From the NCBI RefSeq assembly GCF_003121405.1, contig NZ_QBUY01000006.1, positions 124,001 through 188,000 on the forward strand: a stretch of 64,000 nt of DNA, read 5' to 3'. How positions within the stretch are numbered: position 1 is the stretch's first letter; every line of letters starts with the position of its first letter. This DNA is from Paraburkholderia sp. C35 (GTDB lineage: Bacteria; Pseudomonadota; Gammaproteobacteria; Burkholderiales; Burkholderiaceae). The notes under the pieces are model-generated. The model saw only the letters and a list, made by a program, of their open reading frames with translations. It was not told the DNA's origin and searched no databases. Both the position numbers and the translations under genes were made by a program. Positions 7,890-17,064 of this stretch are shown here, piece by piece.

Positions 7890-8966
7890 ATGTCATCCGT
7901 CAAACGTTTCTCCCCCAAACTGATTCGCGCCGCCGCGGTGATCGTGGTACTCGGCGTCGCCGCATGGGGATGCGCAAAGCTGCTCGCCAACCCGGACACG
8001 GAATCCACCAACGACGCCTACGTCGCTGCCGATTTCACGCTGGTCGCGCCGCGTATTGCCGGACAGGTATCGGAAGTGCTGGTCGACGACAACCAGCAGG
8101 TGAAGGCGGGACAACTGATGGTGCGCATCGACGATCGCGACTTCCAGGCCGCGTTGCAAAGTGCGCAAGCCGATGTCGCGGCAGCGAAAGCCGCCGTCGC
8201 GAACTACGACGCCGAGATCGCACGCCATCCTTCGCTGGTCGATCAGGCGCGTGCCACGTTGCGCTCCGACGACGCCTCCATCGGGTTTGCGCGCGCCAAC
8301 GCTGCGCGCTACCAGAACCTCTCCGAATCCGGTGCAGGCACGATGGAAGAACAGCAGCACGCCACGAGTACGCTCGCCGAGCAACTCGCGCAACAGGCGC
8401 GAGACCGCGCCGTGCTTGCCGCCACCGAACAGAATCTCGACGTGCTGCAAACGCAGCGCGACAAGGCAGCGGGCGCGCTCGCGCATTCGGAAGCCGTGCT
8501 GGAACAGGCGAAGCTGAATCTTTCGTACACGGAAATTCACGCGCCCGTCGCCGGCAAGGTAGGCCGGCGTTCGGTGCGCGTGGGTGCGTACATCACACCC
8601 GGCGCGCCGCTGCTCGCGCTCGTGCCGCTCTCGGATGCGTATGTCGTCGCGAACTTCCAGGAGAACCAGATCACCCGCATGCGGCCCGGCGAGCGGGTGA
8701 ACATCAAGGTGGACAGTTTCCCCGGCGTCGTGATCCACGGTCATATCGAGAGCCTGGCACCCGCGACAGGCGTGAGCTTTGCACCCATCGCGCCCGACAA
8801 CGCAACGGGTAACTTCACGAAAGTCGTGCAGCGGGTACCCGTCAAGATCACCATCGATCCCGGCCAGGCGGCCGCGTCGGAATTGAGCGTGGGGCTTTCC
8901 GTCGAGGCAGAAGTGGCCGTGAACAGGCACGGCGATGCGACGATTGCAGGAGCGGAACAGAAATGA
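7890..8966 (+). CDS. HlyD/EmrA-family membrane-fusion adaptor
   Basis: A 358-residue periplasmic adaptor anchored by one N-terminal helix (residues about 9-30, LIRAAAVIVVLGVAAWGCAKLL). The biotinyl-lipoyl half-motifs are typical (STNDAYVAADFTLVAPRIAG near 40 and EIHAPVAGKVGRRSV near 215), flanking an alpha-helical hairpin rich in Ala/Gln. A C-terminal beta-barrel follows (VVANFQENQITRMRPGERV). It connects the inner-membrane MFS pump to the outer-membrane channel. Its stop overlaps the start of the next gene by four bases (ATGA), so the adaptor and channel are translationally coupled. Confidence 0.92.
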   Translation: MSSVKRFSPKLIRAAAVIVVLGVAAWGCAKLLANPDTESTNDAYVAADFTLVAPRIAGQVSEVLVDDNQQVKAGQLMVRIDDRDFQAALQSAQADVAAAKAAVANYDAEIARHPSLVDQARATLRSDDASIGFARANAARYQNLSESGAGTMEEQQHATSTLAEQLAQQARDRAVLAATEQNLDVLQTQRDKAAGALAHSEAVLEQAKLNLSYTEIHAPVAGKVGRRSVRVGAYITPGAPLLALVPLSDAYVVANFQENQITRMRPGERVNIKVDSFPGVVIHGHIESLAPATGVSFAPIAPDNATGNFTKVVQRVPVKITIDPGQAAASELSVGLSVEAEVAVNRHGDATIAGAEQK

Positions 8967-10501
8967 ACGCGATCACGCTGTCCTTTCGGACGTCCGCGTT
9001 AGCGGTTCTGCTGAGTCTTGCGCTCAGCGGCTGTCTGGTCGGTCCCAATTTCGAGCGCCCGACCTCGGCTACGCCCGATGTCTTCAATCGCACGGAAACC
9101 GCGCAGGCACCCAGCAAACCTGTCGAGTCCGAATTCAACCCGGAATGGTGGACGCTGTTCAACGATCCCACGTTGAATGCGCTCGAAAAACAACTGGCAG
9201 ATGCCAATCTCGACGTGGCCGCGGCCTCCGCGCGTCTGCGTCAGAGCCGCGCCGAGCAGCGCGTGGCAGGCGCCGCCGAATACCCGACCGTGAACGCCAA
9301 CGCCTCGTATGACCGCGAACGTGGCAGCGAGAACGGCATCCTGTCGCTGCTCGGTGTCACGCCGACGGGGACGCAGTCGCAATCGGCATCGGGCAACGCG
9401 CCGCTGGGCGTGACAGCGATGCCTGGCTCGAAGGGCTCGCCCGCCTACAACCTGTATCAGTTCGGCTTTGACGCATCGTGGGAAATCGACATTTGGGGCC
9501 GCGTGCGGCGCAGCGTCGAAGCGGCTTCCGCGCTGACGGATGCCTCGTATGAAGAGCGCAACGCAGTCTTGCTGTCGGCACGCGCCGAACTCGCGCGGGA
9601 CTATATCCAGCTGCGCGACACGCAGGCGCTGCTGCAGATCGCCCAGCAGAATCTGGAGATCGCGCGCGACGCCACGAAGCTCACGCAAACTCGCGTGCGC
9701 GAAGGCGTCACCACCGACCTCGATGTCGCCAATGCTTCCGCGCAAGTGGAAACGATCGAGAGTCTGATTCCAACCCTCGAAGCGCGCAGCGAAACCAGCA
9801 TCAATGCAATCGGTATCCTGCTGGCGCTGCAGCCTGGCGCGCTCAAGCAGATGCTCGACGCGCAGCGCGACGTGCCCGTGCTTCCCAGCCAGGTGCCGAT
9901 CGGCTTTCCGTCCGAGCTCGCGCAGCGCAGGCCCGACATCAGAAAGGCTGAAGCGCAACTGCACGCGGCAACAGCGGCCATCGGCATGGCAAAGGCAGAC
10001 TTCTATCCGCGCATCTCGCTGAACGGCAGCGCCGGATTCCAGAGTCTCCAGTTGTCCAGTCTCGCCAACTGGGCATCGGGCCAGTTCGTCGTCGGACCGT
10101 CGATCACGATGCCCATCTTCGAAGGTGGACGCCTCAAGGGCACGCTGCAGTTGCGCGAGGCACAGCAACAGGAAGCCGCCATCGTCTACAAACATACCGT
10201 GCTGGAAGCATGGCGCGAAGTGGACGACGCCCTCGTTGTCTACGATGCCGAGCAGCGCCGGCACGATCATCTTCAGGAAGTCGTGAATCTGAATCTGCGC
10301 GCGCTTTCGATTGCGCGCCAGCGATATAAGGCAGGCGCTGTCGACTTTCTCGATGTGCTCAACGTGCAAAAGCAGTTGCTCGACGCGCAAAGCAATCTCG
10401 AACAGAGCAAAGCCGATGCCGCTACCAACCTCATTACGTTATGCAAGGTACTGGGCGGCGGGTGGCAAACGTCTTACGCCAGTGCCGATGCGCACCCTTG
10501 A
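8963..10501 (+). CDS. NodT/OprM-type outer-membrane efflux lipoprotein
   Basis: A 512-residue TolC-superfamily channel. It begins with a lipoprotein signal peptide with lipobox LALSGC (Cys24) followed by LVGPNFERP, the classical start of RND/NodT outer-membrane lipoproteins. Two OEP repeats follow (ANLDVAAASARLRQSRAEQR; FPSELAQRRPDIRKAEAQLHAATAAIGMAKADFYPRISL region). It gives the outer-membrane exit duct for the MFS/HlyD pump encoded just upstream, to which it is coupled by an ATGA overlap. Use of a NodT channel with an EmrAB-type pump is common in Burkholderiales. Confidence 0.93.
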   Translation: MNAITLSFRTSALAVLLSLALSGCLVGPNFERPTSATPDVFNRTETAQAPSKPVESEFNPEWWTLFNDPTLNALEKQLADANLDVAAASARLRQSRAEQRVAGAAEYPTVNANASYDRERGSENGILSLLGVTPTGTQSQSASGNAPLGVTAMPGSKGSPAYNLYQFGFDASWEIDIWGRVRRSVEAASALTDASYEERNAVLLSARAELARDYIQLRDTQALLQIAQQNLEIARDATKLTQTRVREGVTTDLDVANASAQVETIESLIPTLEARSETSINAIGILLALQPGALKQMLDAQRDVPVLPSQVPIGFPSELAQRRPDIRKAEAQLHAATAAIGMAKADFYPRISLNGSAGFQSLQLSSLANWASGQFVVGPSITMPIFEGGRLKGTLQLREAQQQEAAIVYKHTVLEAWREVDDALVVYDAEQRRHDHLQEVVNLNLRALSIARQRYKAGAVDFLDVLNVQKQLLDAQSNLEQSKADAATNLITLCKVLGGGWQTSYASADAHP

Positions 10502-10591
10502 AATGCAGGCTGCCACGCATCGTCTTCCTTGTACTGGTTTTTTCAAACGCCGTGGACGCATGTCCGCGGCGAGTCGTTCCAGGAGAGCATC

Positions 10592-10852
10592 ATGAAACTG
10601 TTTGTCCGCACCCTCGTTATCGCAACCGCCCTCGCCGCACCCGTCCTGTCGCACGCTCAACAAAGCACGCCTGCCGACCAGCAGCAACAGCCACAAAGCA
10701 ATGTCACGGACTCGAGCTATGGCGGCAGCATGAATGGCAAAGCACAGGCCGGTTCGCAGGCGACGCCGGGGCTTATGCAACGCAATGACAATACGCAGCG
10801 CGATAACTGCGTCGGGCCCGTCAGTTACTGCAATATCTTTTTCGGCAGTTAA
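10592..10852 (+). CDS. Small exported Gln/Ser-rich protein of unknown function
   Basis: An 86-residue protein with a clear signal peptide (MKLFVRTLVIATALAAPVLSHA, cleavage about residue 22) and a low-complexity mature part rich in Gln, Ser, Asn and Gly. It ends with two cysteines (DNCVGPVSYCNIFFGS) that could form one disulphide. The ATG at 10592 follows GGAGAG; an upstream in-frame ATG at 10529 lacks such a site. It lies 90 bases downstream of the efflux operon, on the same strand, so it may be cotranscribed. Related small exported proteins are common in Burkholderia, without known role. Confidence 0.7.
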   Translation: MKLFVRTLVIATALAAPVLSHAQQSTPADQQQQPQSNVTDSSYGGSMNGKAQAGSQATPGLMQRNDNTQRDNCVGPVSYCNIFFGS

Positions 10853-10904
10853 TGCTTGCATTGACCATGCGAAAAGCTGTCGGCTGCGTGACGGACACTT
10901 CGCA

Positions 10905-11807
10905 TCAGGAAGTCACCGCCTTCTCGCCGCCGATACCCAACGCATCCAGCAGCCAGGCCTTGAACGTTTCGAACGCCTCATGCCTGTGCTGCCTGCGAGG
11001 ATGCACGAGGTAATGCCCCACATATTCCACTTCACGCGTCGACCCGGCGAGCGGCCTGACCAGCGCCCCACGCTGCAACTCGCGCTCTGACAGCAAGGTC
11101 GATTCGAGCACCACACCAAGGCCATCCACGGCCGCCGCAATCGCCATCGCACTGCGATCGAAGTGCAGACCATAGTGTGTTGGCGGCGGAAGCTGGTTGG
11201 CCTCGAACCATCCTTTCCACTGGTACATCTGCACTTCGCACTGGATCAGCGGCAGGTGATACAGATCCTCGGGCTTGCGGATATGCTCCGCGAGCGCAGG
11301 CGTGCACAGCGGCGCAAGACCTTCCAGCGCGAGCGGAATCTTCTCGTGTGGCGAAGGCTGCGGCTCGCCATAGACGATGTCGAGATCGAAGTCGTCGTCG
11401 AAACGTGCGTACTCGGTGCTCGCCGAAAAACGCAAATCGATATTCGGATGATCGCGCACGAAACCCGCGAGCCTCGGCAGCAGCCATTGCGTCGCAAAGC
11501 TCGGCGCAGTGTGCAGCCTTAGCGGCGTTCGCTCGTTGCTGGTCAACAGCGCGAAGCCGCGCTGCATTTCCTCCATGCCGCGCTGGATGTGTTCCATCAG
11601 CATCGCCCCTTCGCGCGTCAGGCGCACCTCGCGCGTGCTGCGCTGAAACAGTCGATGCCCCAGCAGATCTTCCAGCTTGCGAACCGAGTGGCTCACCGCG
11701 CTCGGCGACAGACTCAGTTCGCGTGCGGCATCGGCGAACGACAGCGTCCGGCCGGCAGCCTCGAAAACCCTGATATACGACAGCGGAACCTTGCGGAAGA
11801 CGTTCAT
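10905..11807 (-). CDS. LysR-family regulator, GcvA-like
   Basis: A 300-residue LysR-type regulator. The N-terminal HTH is complete (SYIRVFEAAGRTLSFADAARELSLSPSAVSHSVRKLEDLLGHRLFQR), with the SPSAVSHSVRKLE pattern typical of the GcvA/AmpR branch. The effector domain ends with VEYVGHYLVHPRR and a DALGIGGE tail. It is transcribed divergently from the transketolase/dehydrogenase/MHS operon starting at 11986, and a 13-bp palindrome lies between them. This is the usual arrangement of a LysR activator with its target operon, which it probably controls. Confidence 0.9.
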   Translation of the reverse strand: MNVFRKVPLSYIRVFEAAGRTLSFADAARELSLSPSAVSHSVRKLEDLLGHRLFQRSTREVRLTREGAMLMEHIQRGMEEMQRGFALLTSNERTPLRLHTAPSFATQWLLPRLAGFVRDHPNIDLRFSASTEYARFDDDFDLDIVYGEPQPSPHEKIPLALEGLAPLCTPALAEHIRKPEDLYHLPLIQCEVQMYQWKGWFEANQLPPPTHYGLHFDRSAMAIAAAVDGLGVVLESTLLSERELQRGALVRPLAGSTREVEYVGHYLVHPRRQHRHEAFETFKAWLLDALGIGGEKAVTS

Positions 11808-11819
11808 GGCCTTGATTAG

Positions 11820-11832
11820 TGAATCTGATTCA
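11820..11832. promoter_or_regulatory. Putative LysR box, palindrome TGAATC-T-GATTCA
   Basis: A perfect 13-bp palindrome (TGAATCTGATTCA) lies 12 bases upstream of the LysR start at 11807 and about 150 bases before the transketolase operon. It fits the T-N11-A rule of LysR sites. Its position, close to the regulator gene, suggests autoregulation plus activation of the divergent operon. Confidence 0.5.
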
Positions 11833-11985
11833 TGAGCTAGTGTAATCTTTTCTTTTGTCAGGCGCTGTGTGGTGCGGATACATTGAACCTACCTCGTTCC
11901 CACACCAGTCCGATTGCTGAACAGGAGACAACTGCGGCGATCACTGGTTGTCGAGGATTGACTCCCGACTTCCGCAGGAAATGCC

Positions 11986-12879
11986 ATGACAATGATTACG
12001 GAGGCCGAGCCGCAAACCGGCTCGACATCGGCGCAACTCTCGAAGATCGCCGCTCACGCCTATCGCATCCGCCGCTTCGCGCTGCGCATGGGCGAGGTTC
12101 AGGGCCAGGGCTATATCGGCCAGGCACTCGGACTCGCCGATGCCCTCGCCGTCGCCTGGTGTCACGCGATGAACATCCGCCCCGCTGAACCCGAATGGGA
12201 AGGCCGCGACCGCTTTCTGCTGTCGCACGGCCATTACGCGATTGCCCTGTACGCCGCGCTGATCGAAGCGGGCGTCATCCCCGAAGAGGAACTGGAAACC
12301 TACGGTTCTGATGACAGCCGCCTGCCGATGTCCGGCATGGCGACCTACACGCCCGGCATGGAAATCTCGGGCGGCTCGCTCGGACAAGGTTTGACGATTG
12401 CCGTCGGCATGGCGCTCGGTTTGCGCCTGAAAGGCAATCCCGCATTCGTCTACAACTCGATGTCCGACGGCGAACTCGATGAAGGCGCCACGTGGGAAGC
12501 CGCGTTGTCCGCCGCGCATCACGGCCTCGGCAATCTGATCACGATGGTCGACATCAACCGCCAGCAGGCAGACGGCCCGTCGCACGACGTGCTCGGTTTC
12601 GAACCGCTCGCCGACAAATGGGCGTCGTTCGGCTGGCACGTGGAGCGCGTGAACGGCAACGATCTGCCCGCACTCGTCGAAGCATTCGACCGCGCCCGTG
12701 CGCTCAAGGAAGCGAAGCCGCGCGTCATTCTGCTCGACACGCTGATGGGCAAGGGCGTGCCCTTCCTCGAAACGCGTGAGAAGAATCACTTTATCCGTGT
12801 CGATGCGCCTGAGTGGCAGCAAGCCATTGCCGTGCTCGACCAGAATCATCAGAAAGCCCAGCAAGGAGACGTGGCATGA
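11986..12879 (+). CDS. Split transketolase-like enzyme, N-terminal (ThDP-binding) subunit
   Basis: A 297-residue protein equal to the N-terminal half of transketolase. It shows LSHGHYAIALYAAL (the pyrophosphate-side His), GSLGQGLTIAVGMAL, and the ThDP/Mg motif SDGELDEGATWEAA with the downstream metal ligand region DINRQQADG. It pairs with the C-terminal subunit encoded next, with which it overlaps by four bases (ATGA). Split transketolases are found in specialised catabolism, for example apulose-4-phosphate transketolase AptAB, as well as in archaea. No sugar kinase is present here, so the substrate may be an unphosphorylated keto compound, or one phosphorylated elsewhere. Confidence 0.9.
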   Translation: MTMITEAEPQTGSTSAQLSKIAAHAYRIRRFALRMGEVQGQGYIGQALGLADALAVAWCHAMNIRPAEPEWEGRDRFLLSHGHYAIALYAALIEAGVIPEEELETYGSDDSRLPMSGMATYTPGMEISGGSLGQGLTIAVGMALGLRLKGNPAFVYNSMSDGELDEGATWEAALSAAHHGLGNLITMVDINRQQADGPSHDVLGFEPLADKWASFGWHVERVNGNDLPALVEAFDRARALKEAKPRVILLDTLMGKGVPFLETREKNHFIRVDAPEWQQAIAVLDQNHQKAQQGDVA

Positions 12880-13877
12880 GCGCCGTCATCGAAAAGAAGC
12901 CTCGCCTGACGACCTCGGCGATGATCGCGTCGATTGCCTCGGAAGGCCAGAAGACGCGCCCCGCCCCGTTCGGCCATGCACTCGTGGCGGAAGCGGAGAA
13001 GCGCCGCAATATCGTCGGCATGACAGCGGATCTGTCGAAGTACACCGACCTGCATATCTTCGGTCAGGCGTTTCCTGAGCGTCACTTCCAGATGGGCATG
13101 GCCGAGCAGTTGCTGATGGGCGCGGCAGGCGGTCTCGCAAAGGAAGGCTTCATTCCGTTTGCCACGACGTACGCTGTGTTCGCCACGCGCCGCGCGTATG
13201 ACTTCATTCACCAGATCATCGCGGAAGAGAATCTCAACGTGAAGATCTGCGCCGCGCTGCCGGGCTTGACCACGGGCTACGGCCCGAGCCACCAGGCCAC
13301 GGAAGACCTCGCACTGATGCGCGCGATTCCCGGCATGACCGTGATCGATCCGTGCGATGCACTGGATACCGAGCAGGCCGTCGCCGCCATCGCTGCACAC
13401 GAAGGCCCGGTGTATATGCGCCTGTTGCGCGGCAAGGTGCCCGCCGTGCTCGACGACTACGACTACAGCTTCGAACTCGGCAAGGCCAAGATGCTGCGCG
13501 ATGGCCGCGACGTGCTGATCGTCTCGTCGGGCATCATGACGATGCGCGCACTCGAAGCCGCGCAGGCGCTGGACGATGGCTCGGCGAGCGTCGGCGTGCT
13601 GCACGTGCCGACCATCAAGCCACTCGACGAAGCCACCATCATCGAGCAATGCAAAAAGCCGGGCCGTCTCGTGATCGTCGCGGAGAACCATAGCGTGAGC
13701 GGCGGTCTCGGCGACGCCGTGACGAATGCGCTGGTGCGCCATCGCGTGCTGCCCGAATTCCGCCAGATCGCCCTGCCCGACCAGTTCCTCGACGCGGGCG
13801 CGCTGCCGACGCTGCACGACCGCTACGGCATCTCGACTGCATCGATCGTCGAGAACATCAAGACGTGGCTCAAGTAA
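12876..13877 (+). CDS. Split transketolase-like enzyme, C-terminal subunit
   Basis: A 333-residue protein matching the pyrimidine-binding and C-terminal domains of transketolase/DXS. It has FQMGMAEQLLMGAAGGLAKEG, carrying the conserved Glu that activates ThDP, then PFATTYAVFATRRAYDFI and the C-terminal domain ending ISTASIVENIKTWLK. The start at 12876 is fixed by an ATGA overlap with the N-terminal subunit and a nearby GGAGAC. It forms a heteromer with that subunit. The operon continues with a hydroxyacid dehydrogenase and an MHS transporter. Confidence 0.9.
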   Translation: MSAVIEKKPRLTTSAMIASIASEGQKTRPAPFGHALVAEAEKRRNIVGMTADLSKYTDLHIFGQAFPERHFQMGMAEQLLMGAAGGLAKEGFIPFATTYAVFATRRAYDFIHQIIAEENLNVKICAALPGLTTGYGPSHQATEDLALMRAIPGMTVIDPCDALDTEQAVAAIAAHEGPVYMRLLRGKVPAVLDDYDYSFELGKAKMLRDGRDVLIVSSGIMTMRALEAAQALDDGSASVGVLHVPTIKPLDEATIIEQCKKPGRLVIVAENHSVSGGLGDAVTNALVRHRVLPEFRQIALPDQFLDAGALPTLHDRYGISTASIVENIKTWLK

Positions 13878-13896
13878 GCAGGGAGACAATGGCATC

Positions 13897-14742
13897 ATGA
13901 ACGTAACTTTTATCGGCATCGGCGCGATTGGTTTGCCGATGGCAGTGCAGATTCAGGGCGCCGGCCATCGCGTGACAGGTGTGGACCTGTCGAGCCACGC
14001 ACGCGACATGGCGCAGGAAAACGGCCTCGTTGCCGTCGACAGCTTCGCCGCCGCGCCTGCCGCCGATGTGGTCGTCGCGATGGTGGCGACGCCGCAGCAA
14101 CTGGCAGCGCTGGTGGACAGCGTGGGCGCGGACCTCGCAGGCCAGACGTGGGTCGTGATGTCGACAGTTGGCCCGGACGCCGTGCGCGAACAGGGCGCAC
14201 GCCTCGCCGCGAAAGGCGCGCGCGTGGTGGATGCGCCCGTGACGGGCGGCACCGCGCGGGCAAAGACGGGCCAACTGGTGATCTTCGCGTCGGGCTTGCA
14301 GGCCGACATCAGCGCGGTACGCCCCGTGCTCGATGCGATGGGCAGCGTACGCATCACCGGCCCGAAGCTCGGCGACGGTCAGGCGATCAAGGTGGTGAAC
14401 CAGCATCTGTGCTCGGTGCATATCGTGGCGGCAGCGGAAGCGCTGAATCTCGCGCGCTCGCTGAAGCTCGACCCGGCTGCCGTACTGGAACTGATCGAGA
14501 AAGGCGCGGCGGGTTCGTGGATGCTGTCCGACCGCGGTCCGCGCATGCTGCAAGGCACGGATGTGAACGTGACGAGTTCGATCAACATCTTCGTGAAGGA
14601 CAGCGATCTGGTGGCGGCGGCTGCGCAGTCATGCGGTGCAGACGTGCCGCTGCTGTCGATTGCGAATGCGCGCTATCACGAAGCCGCCGATGCGGGACTC
14701 GGCTTGCGCGACGATAGCCGCGTGATCGAAACCTGGCGTTGA
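13897..14742 (+). CDS. NAD(P)-dependent beta-hydroxyacid dehydrogenase (HIBADH family)
   Basis: A 281-residue oxidoreductase of the 3-hydroxyisobutyrate/tartronate-semialdehyde/L-threonate dehydrogenase family. It has the Rossmann motif GIGAIGLPMA (residues about 7-16), the substrate-binding signature DAPVTGGTARAKTGQL (about 112), and the catalytic Lys in GQAIKVVNQHL (about 165). The ATG at 13897, with GGGAG upstream, is preferred. It lies 19 bases after the transketolase subunits. The pair suggests oxidation of a branched or linear sugar acid followed by transketolase cleavage; the exact substrate is not known. Confidence 0.88.
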   Translation: MNVTFIGIGAIGLPMAVQIQGAGHRVTGVDLSSHARDMAQENGLVAVDSFAAAPAADVVVAMVATPQQLAALVDSVGADLAGQTWVVMSTVGPDAVREQGARLAAKGARVVDAPVTGGTARAKTGQLVIFASGLQADISAVRPVLDAMGSVRITGPKLGDGQAIKVVNQHLCSVHIVAAAEALNLARSLKLDPAAVLELIEKGAAGSWMLSDRGPRMLQGTDVNVTSSINIFVKDSDLVAAAAQSCGADVPLLSIANARYHEAADAGLGLRDDSRVIETWR

Positions 14743-14857
14743 ACGTTAGCCTCGTTCAGGCTTTTCACTCGTGACGAGCGCCCGACGAAAGCGCGACACG
14801 ATCCGGCCGTTCCCGTGAAACGAAACGGCCGGCTGAAGCAACCGGAGACAACACACC

Positions 14858-16165
14858 ATGAATACCAACAACGAAGACCGCGCGGTCAAAGTCGCCATCG
14901 CTTCGATGGTCGGCTCGGCCGTCGAAAGCTACGACTTCTTCATCTACGGCACAGCTGCCGCTGCGTGGTTCGGAAAGATCTTTTTCCACACGACTGAGCC
15001 GATCATCGGCATTCTGGCTTCATTCGCGACGCTGGCGATCGGCTTCCTGATGCGCCCATTCGGCGGCTATCTTGCCGGGCATTATGGCGACCGGCTCGGC
15101 CGCAAGGCGGTGTTGTTCTGGTCGCTTGTCGCGATGGGCGGCGCTACCGTGCTGATCGGCTTTCTGCCGACTTACCAGCAGGTCGGCGTACTTGCGCCGA
15201 TCATGTTGATCCTGCTGCGCATGGTGCAAGGCATCGGCTTCGGCGCGGAATGGGGCGGTGCCGTGCTGATGGCGTGCGAACATGCGCCAGAAAAGCGTCG
15301 CGGGTTTTTCGGCGCAGTGCCGCAGCTTGGCATTCCGCTCGGCCTGCTGCTCGCCAACGGCGCGTTTCTGCTCTCGGGCGCACTGTTCGAAGGCGACTGG
15401 ATCTGGCGCATGCCGTTTCTGCTTTCCTTCGTGATGGTCGCGATTGGCATCTTCATCCGGATGAGCGTGTCGGAATCGCCCGCATTCGAAGCGGTCAAGG
15501 CAGAGAACAAGGTCATGAAGCAGCCCGCGCTGGAAGTGATCAAGAGTGACTGGCGCAGCATTCTGAAGATCGTCGGCCTGCGCATGGCGGAAACGGGCGG
15601 CTACTACATCACGACGAGTTTCATGCTGTCGTATGTCGCGCTCGCGCATGTGTCGACGACGCGCCATATCCTGTGGGGCACGCTGATCGGCTCGGCAATC
15701 GGCCTTGGAAGCCATCTGTTCTACGGCGCGCTCAGCGACAGGCTCGGCCGCCGTCCCGTGTTCATGCTGGGTGCGCTCTTTACCATCGCGTTCGGCGTGC
15801 CGATGTTCATGCTGATCAACACGGGCGCGATCATCATGGTGATCGTCGCGGTGGCGCTGTCGCTGCTCTTTAGCCACGATCCTATCTTTGCCGTCGAGGC
15901 AAGCTGGTTCTCCGAGCAGTTTCCCGCCAACGTGCGCTCATCGGGCATTTCGCTCGGGTATAACGGCGCATCTGTCATCGCCGGGTTGCTGCCGATCATC
16001 GCGACGGGCATGTATGGCGCTTTCGGCTGGATCGGACCCGCATTGATGTTCTCGTCGCTGGGCGTGGTGTCGGCCTGCTGCGCGCTGGCGATGAAAGAAA
16101 CCGCGCCCGCCGTGGTCGCGAAGAAAAACCCGCAGGCATCGGCTGAACGGCGGTTTGCCGCGTAG
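14858..16165 (+). CDS. MHS-family MFS metabolite:H+ symporter
   Basis: A 435-residue transporter with 12 expected membrane helices. Its N-terminus (ASMVGSAVESYDFFIYGTAAA) and motif A repeats (GDRLGRKAVLFWSL and SDRLGRRPVFMLG) are diagnostic of the metabolite:H+ symporter family (ShiA, KgtP, ProP). It probably imports the carboxylate or sugar-acid substrate of the preceding transketolase/dehydrogenase genes. It is the last gene of the operon and is followed by a strong terminator at 16196. Confidence 0.92.
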   Translation: MNTNNEDRAVKVAIASMVGSAVESYDFFIYGTAAAAWFGKIFFHTTEPIIGILASFATLAIGFLMRPFGGYLAGHYGDRLGRKAVLFWSLVAMGGATVLIGFLPTYQQVGVLAPIMLILLRMVQGIGFGAEWGGAVLMACEHAPEKRRGFFGAVPQLGIPLGLLLANGAFLLSGALFEGDWIWRMPFLLSFVMVAIGIFIRMSVSESPAFEAVKAENKVMKQPALEVIKSDWRSILKIVGLRMAETGGYYITTSFMLSYVALAHVSTTRHILWGTLIGSAIGLGSHLFYGALSDRLGRRPVFMLGALFTIAFGVPMFMLINTGAIIMVIVAVALSLLFSHDPIFAVEASWFSEQFPANVRSSGISLGYNGASVIAGLLPIIATGMYGAFGWIGPALMFSSLGVVSACCALAMKETAPAVVAKKNPQASAERRFAA

Positions 16166-16195
16166 CACACGCTGGTTGCGAATTGCATCGCAGAC

Positions 16196-16223
16196 AAGCC
16201 CGCCTTTCAGGCGGGCTTTTTTT
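16196..16223 (+). terminator. Rho-independent terminator of the transketolase operon
   Basis: AAGCCCGCC and GGCGGGCTT form a perfect 9-bp stem with loop TTTCA, followed by a continuing run of T (16217-16223). It sits 30 bases after the stop codon of the MHS transporter and reads on the plus strand. Confidence 0.92.
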
Positions 16224-16319
16224 GTTGCAGGATAAAGAGCGCAGCGACGGGATGTCGATTCACGTGCGGGCTGTTCGTCGTCTCTACGAACCGACAGTTC
16301 CGTCTACATGGAGAAACTC

Positions 16320-16937
16320 ATGCGCAAGCTCACTGTTTCCGTGTTCACGAGTCTGGATGGCGTCGTGCAGGCGCCTGGCGGACCCGCGGAAGATACCAGC
16401 GGCGATTTCCGCTTCGGCGGCTGGATCGTCCCTTACGCCGGCGATGCGATCACCGACAATCTGCAAGATCTGCTCGCACAGCCGTTTGAATTGCTGCTCG
16501 GGCGCTGCACTTACGACATATTCGCGTCGTATTGGCCGCACGTGCCGGCCGATTCACCTAGCCGCCGTCTCGCCGACCTGTTCAACGGCGTGCCGAAACA
16601 CGTCGCCACGCATCGGGCCGAAGGCCTCGACTGGCCGAACAGTCACGCGCTGCAAGGCGATCTCGCGGACGCGGTCCGTGCGCTCGCAACCCAGACGGGC
16701 GCGAACCTGTTGACGTTCGGCAGTGGAAACATGGTGCGGCAACTGCTAGCTGCGGGTCTGGTGGATGATCTGCGGCTACTGGTGTATCCCGTCATGCTTG
16801 GACGCGGCAAGCGCCTGTTCGGTGACGATGCCCAGGCGTCTGCATTCACGCTGGTGCAATCGGCCAGCACGCCGGGCGGTGTGCTCGTGAACCGCTACGT
16901 GCGCGATGGCGAGGTGCGCACGGGATCGTTTGCATAG
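16320..16937 (+). CDS. RibD-C/dihydrofolate-reductase-like oxidoreductase
   Basis: A protein of about 205 residues of the bacterial bifunctional deaminase-reductase C-terminal family (stand-alone RibD-C/YyaP-like). Diagnostic parts are KLTVSVFTSLDGVVQAPGGP at the N-terminus, LLLGRCTYDIFASYWP, LLTFGSGNMVRQLLAAGLVDDL and VYPVMLGRGKRLFGD. Members bind NADPH and reduce pterin-like or unknown substrates. The ATG at 16320 is chosen because GGAG lies seven bases before it; an ATG at 16308 overlaps that same site. It stands alone between terminator and membrane-protein gene. Confidence 0.85.
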   Translation: MRKLTVSVFTSLDGVVQAPGGPAEDTSGDFRFGGWIVPYAGDAITDNLQDLLAQPFELLLGRCTYDIFASYWPHVPADSPSRRLADLFNGVPKHVATHRAEGLDWPNSHALQGDLADAVRALATQTGANLLTFGSGNMVRQLLAAGLVDDLRLLVYPVMLGRGKRLFGDDAQASAFTLVQSASTPGGVLVNRYVRDGEVRTGSFA

Positions 16938-17064
16938 GCGGGCGCGACCCGCAACGTGGCCGAACGTACAGACTCACGATTGCGAACCGTGGTCTGTTTG
17001 AGCCTCTGAATTCACCGCATTTTCAGCGATCCACGCTTTTACGCAGCATAAGGAGCAAGCTGCA

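Noticed and set aside
6560..8812. A 750-codon open frame across the MFS and HlyD genes
   Set aside because: It lies in another frame over two well recognised genes, is Arg-rich and has no family features; it is a high-GC shadow.
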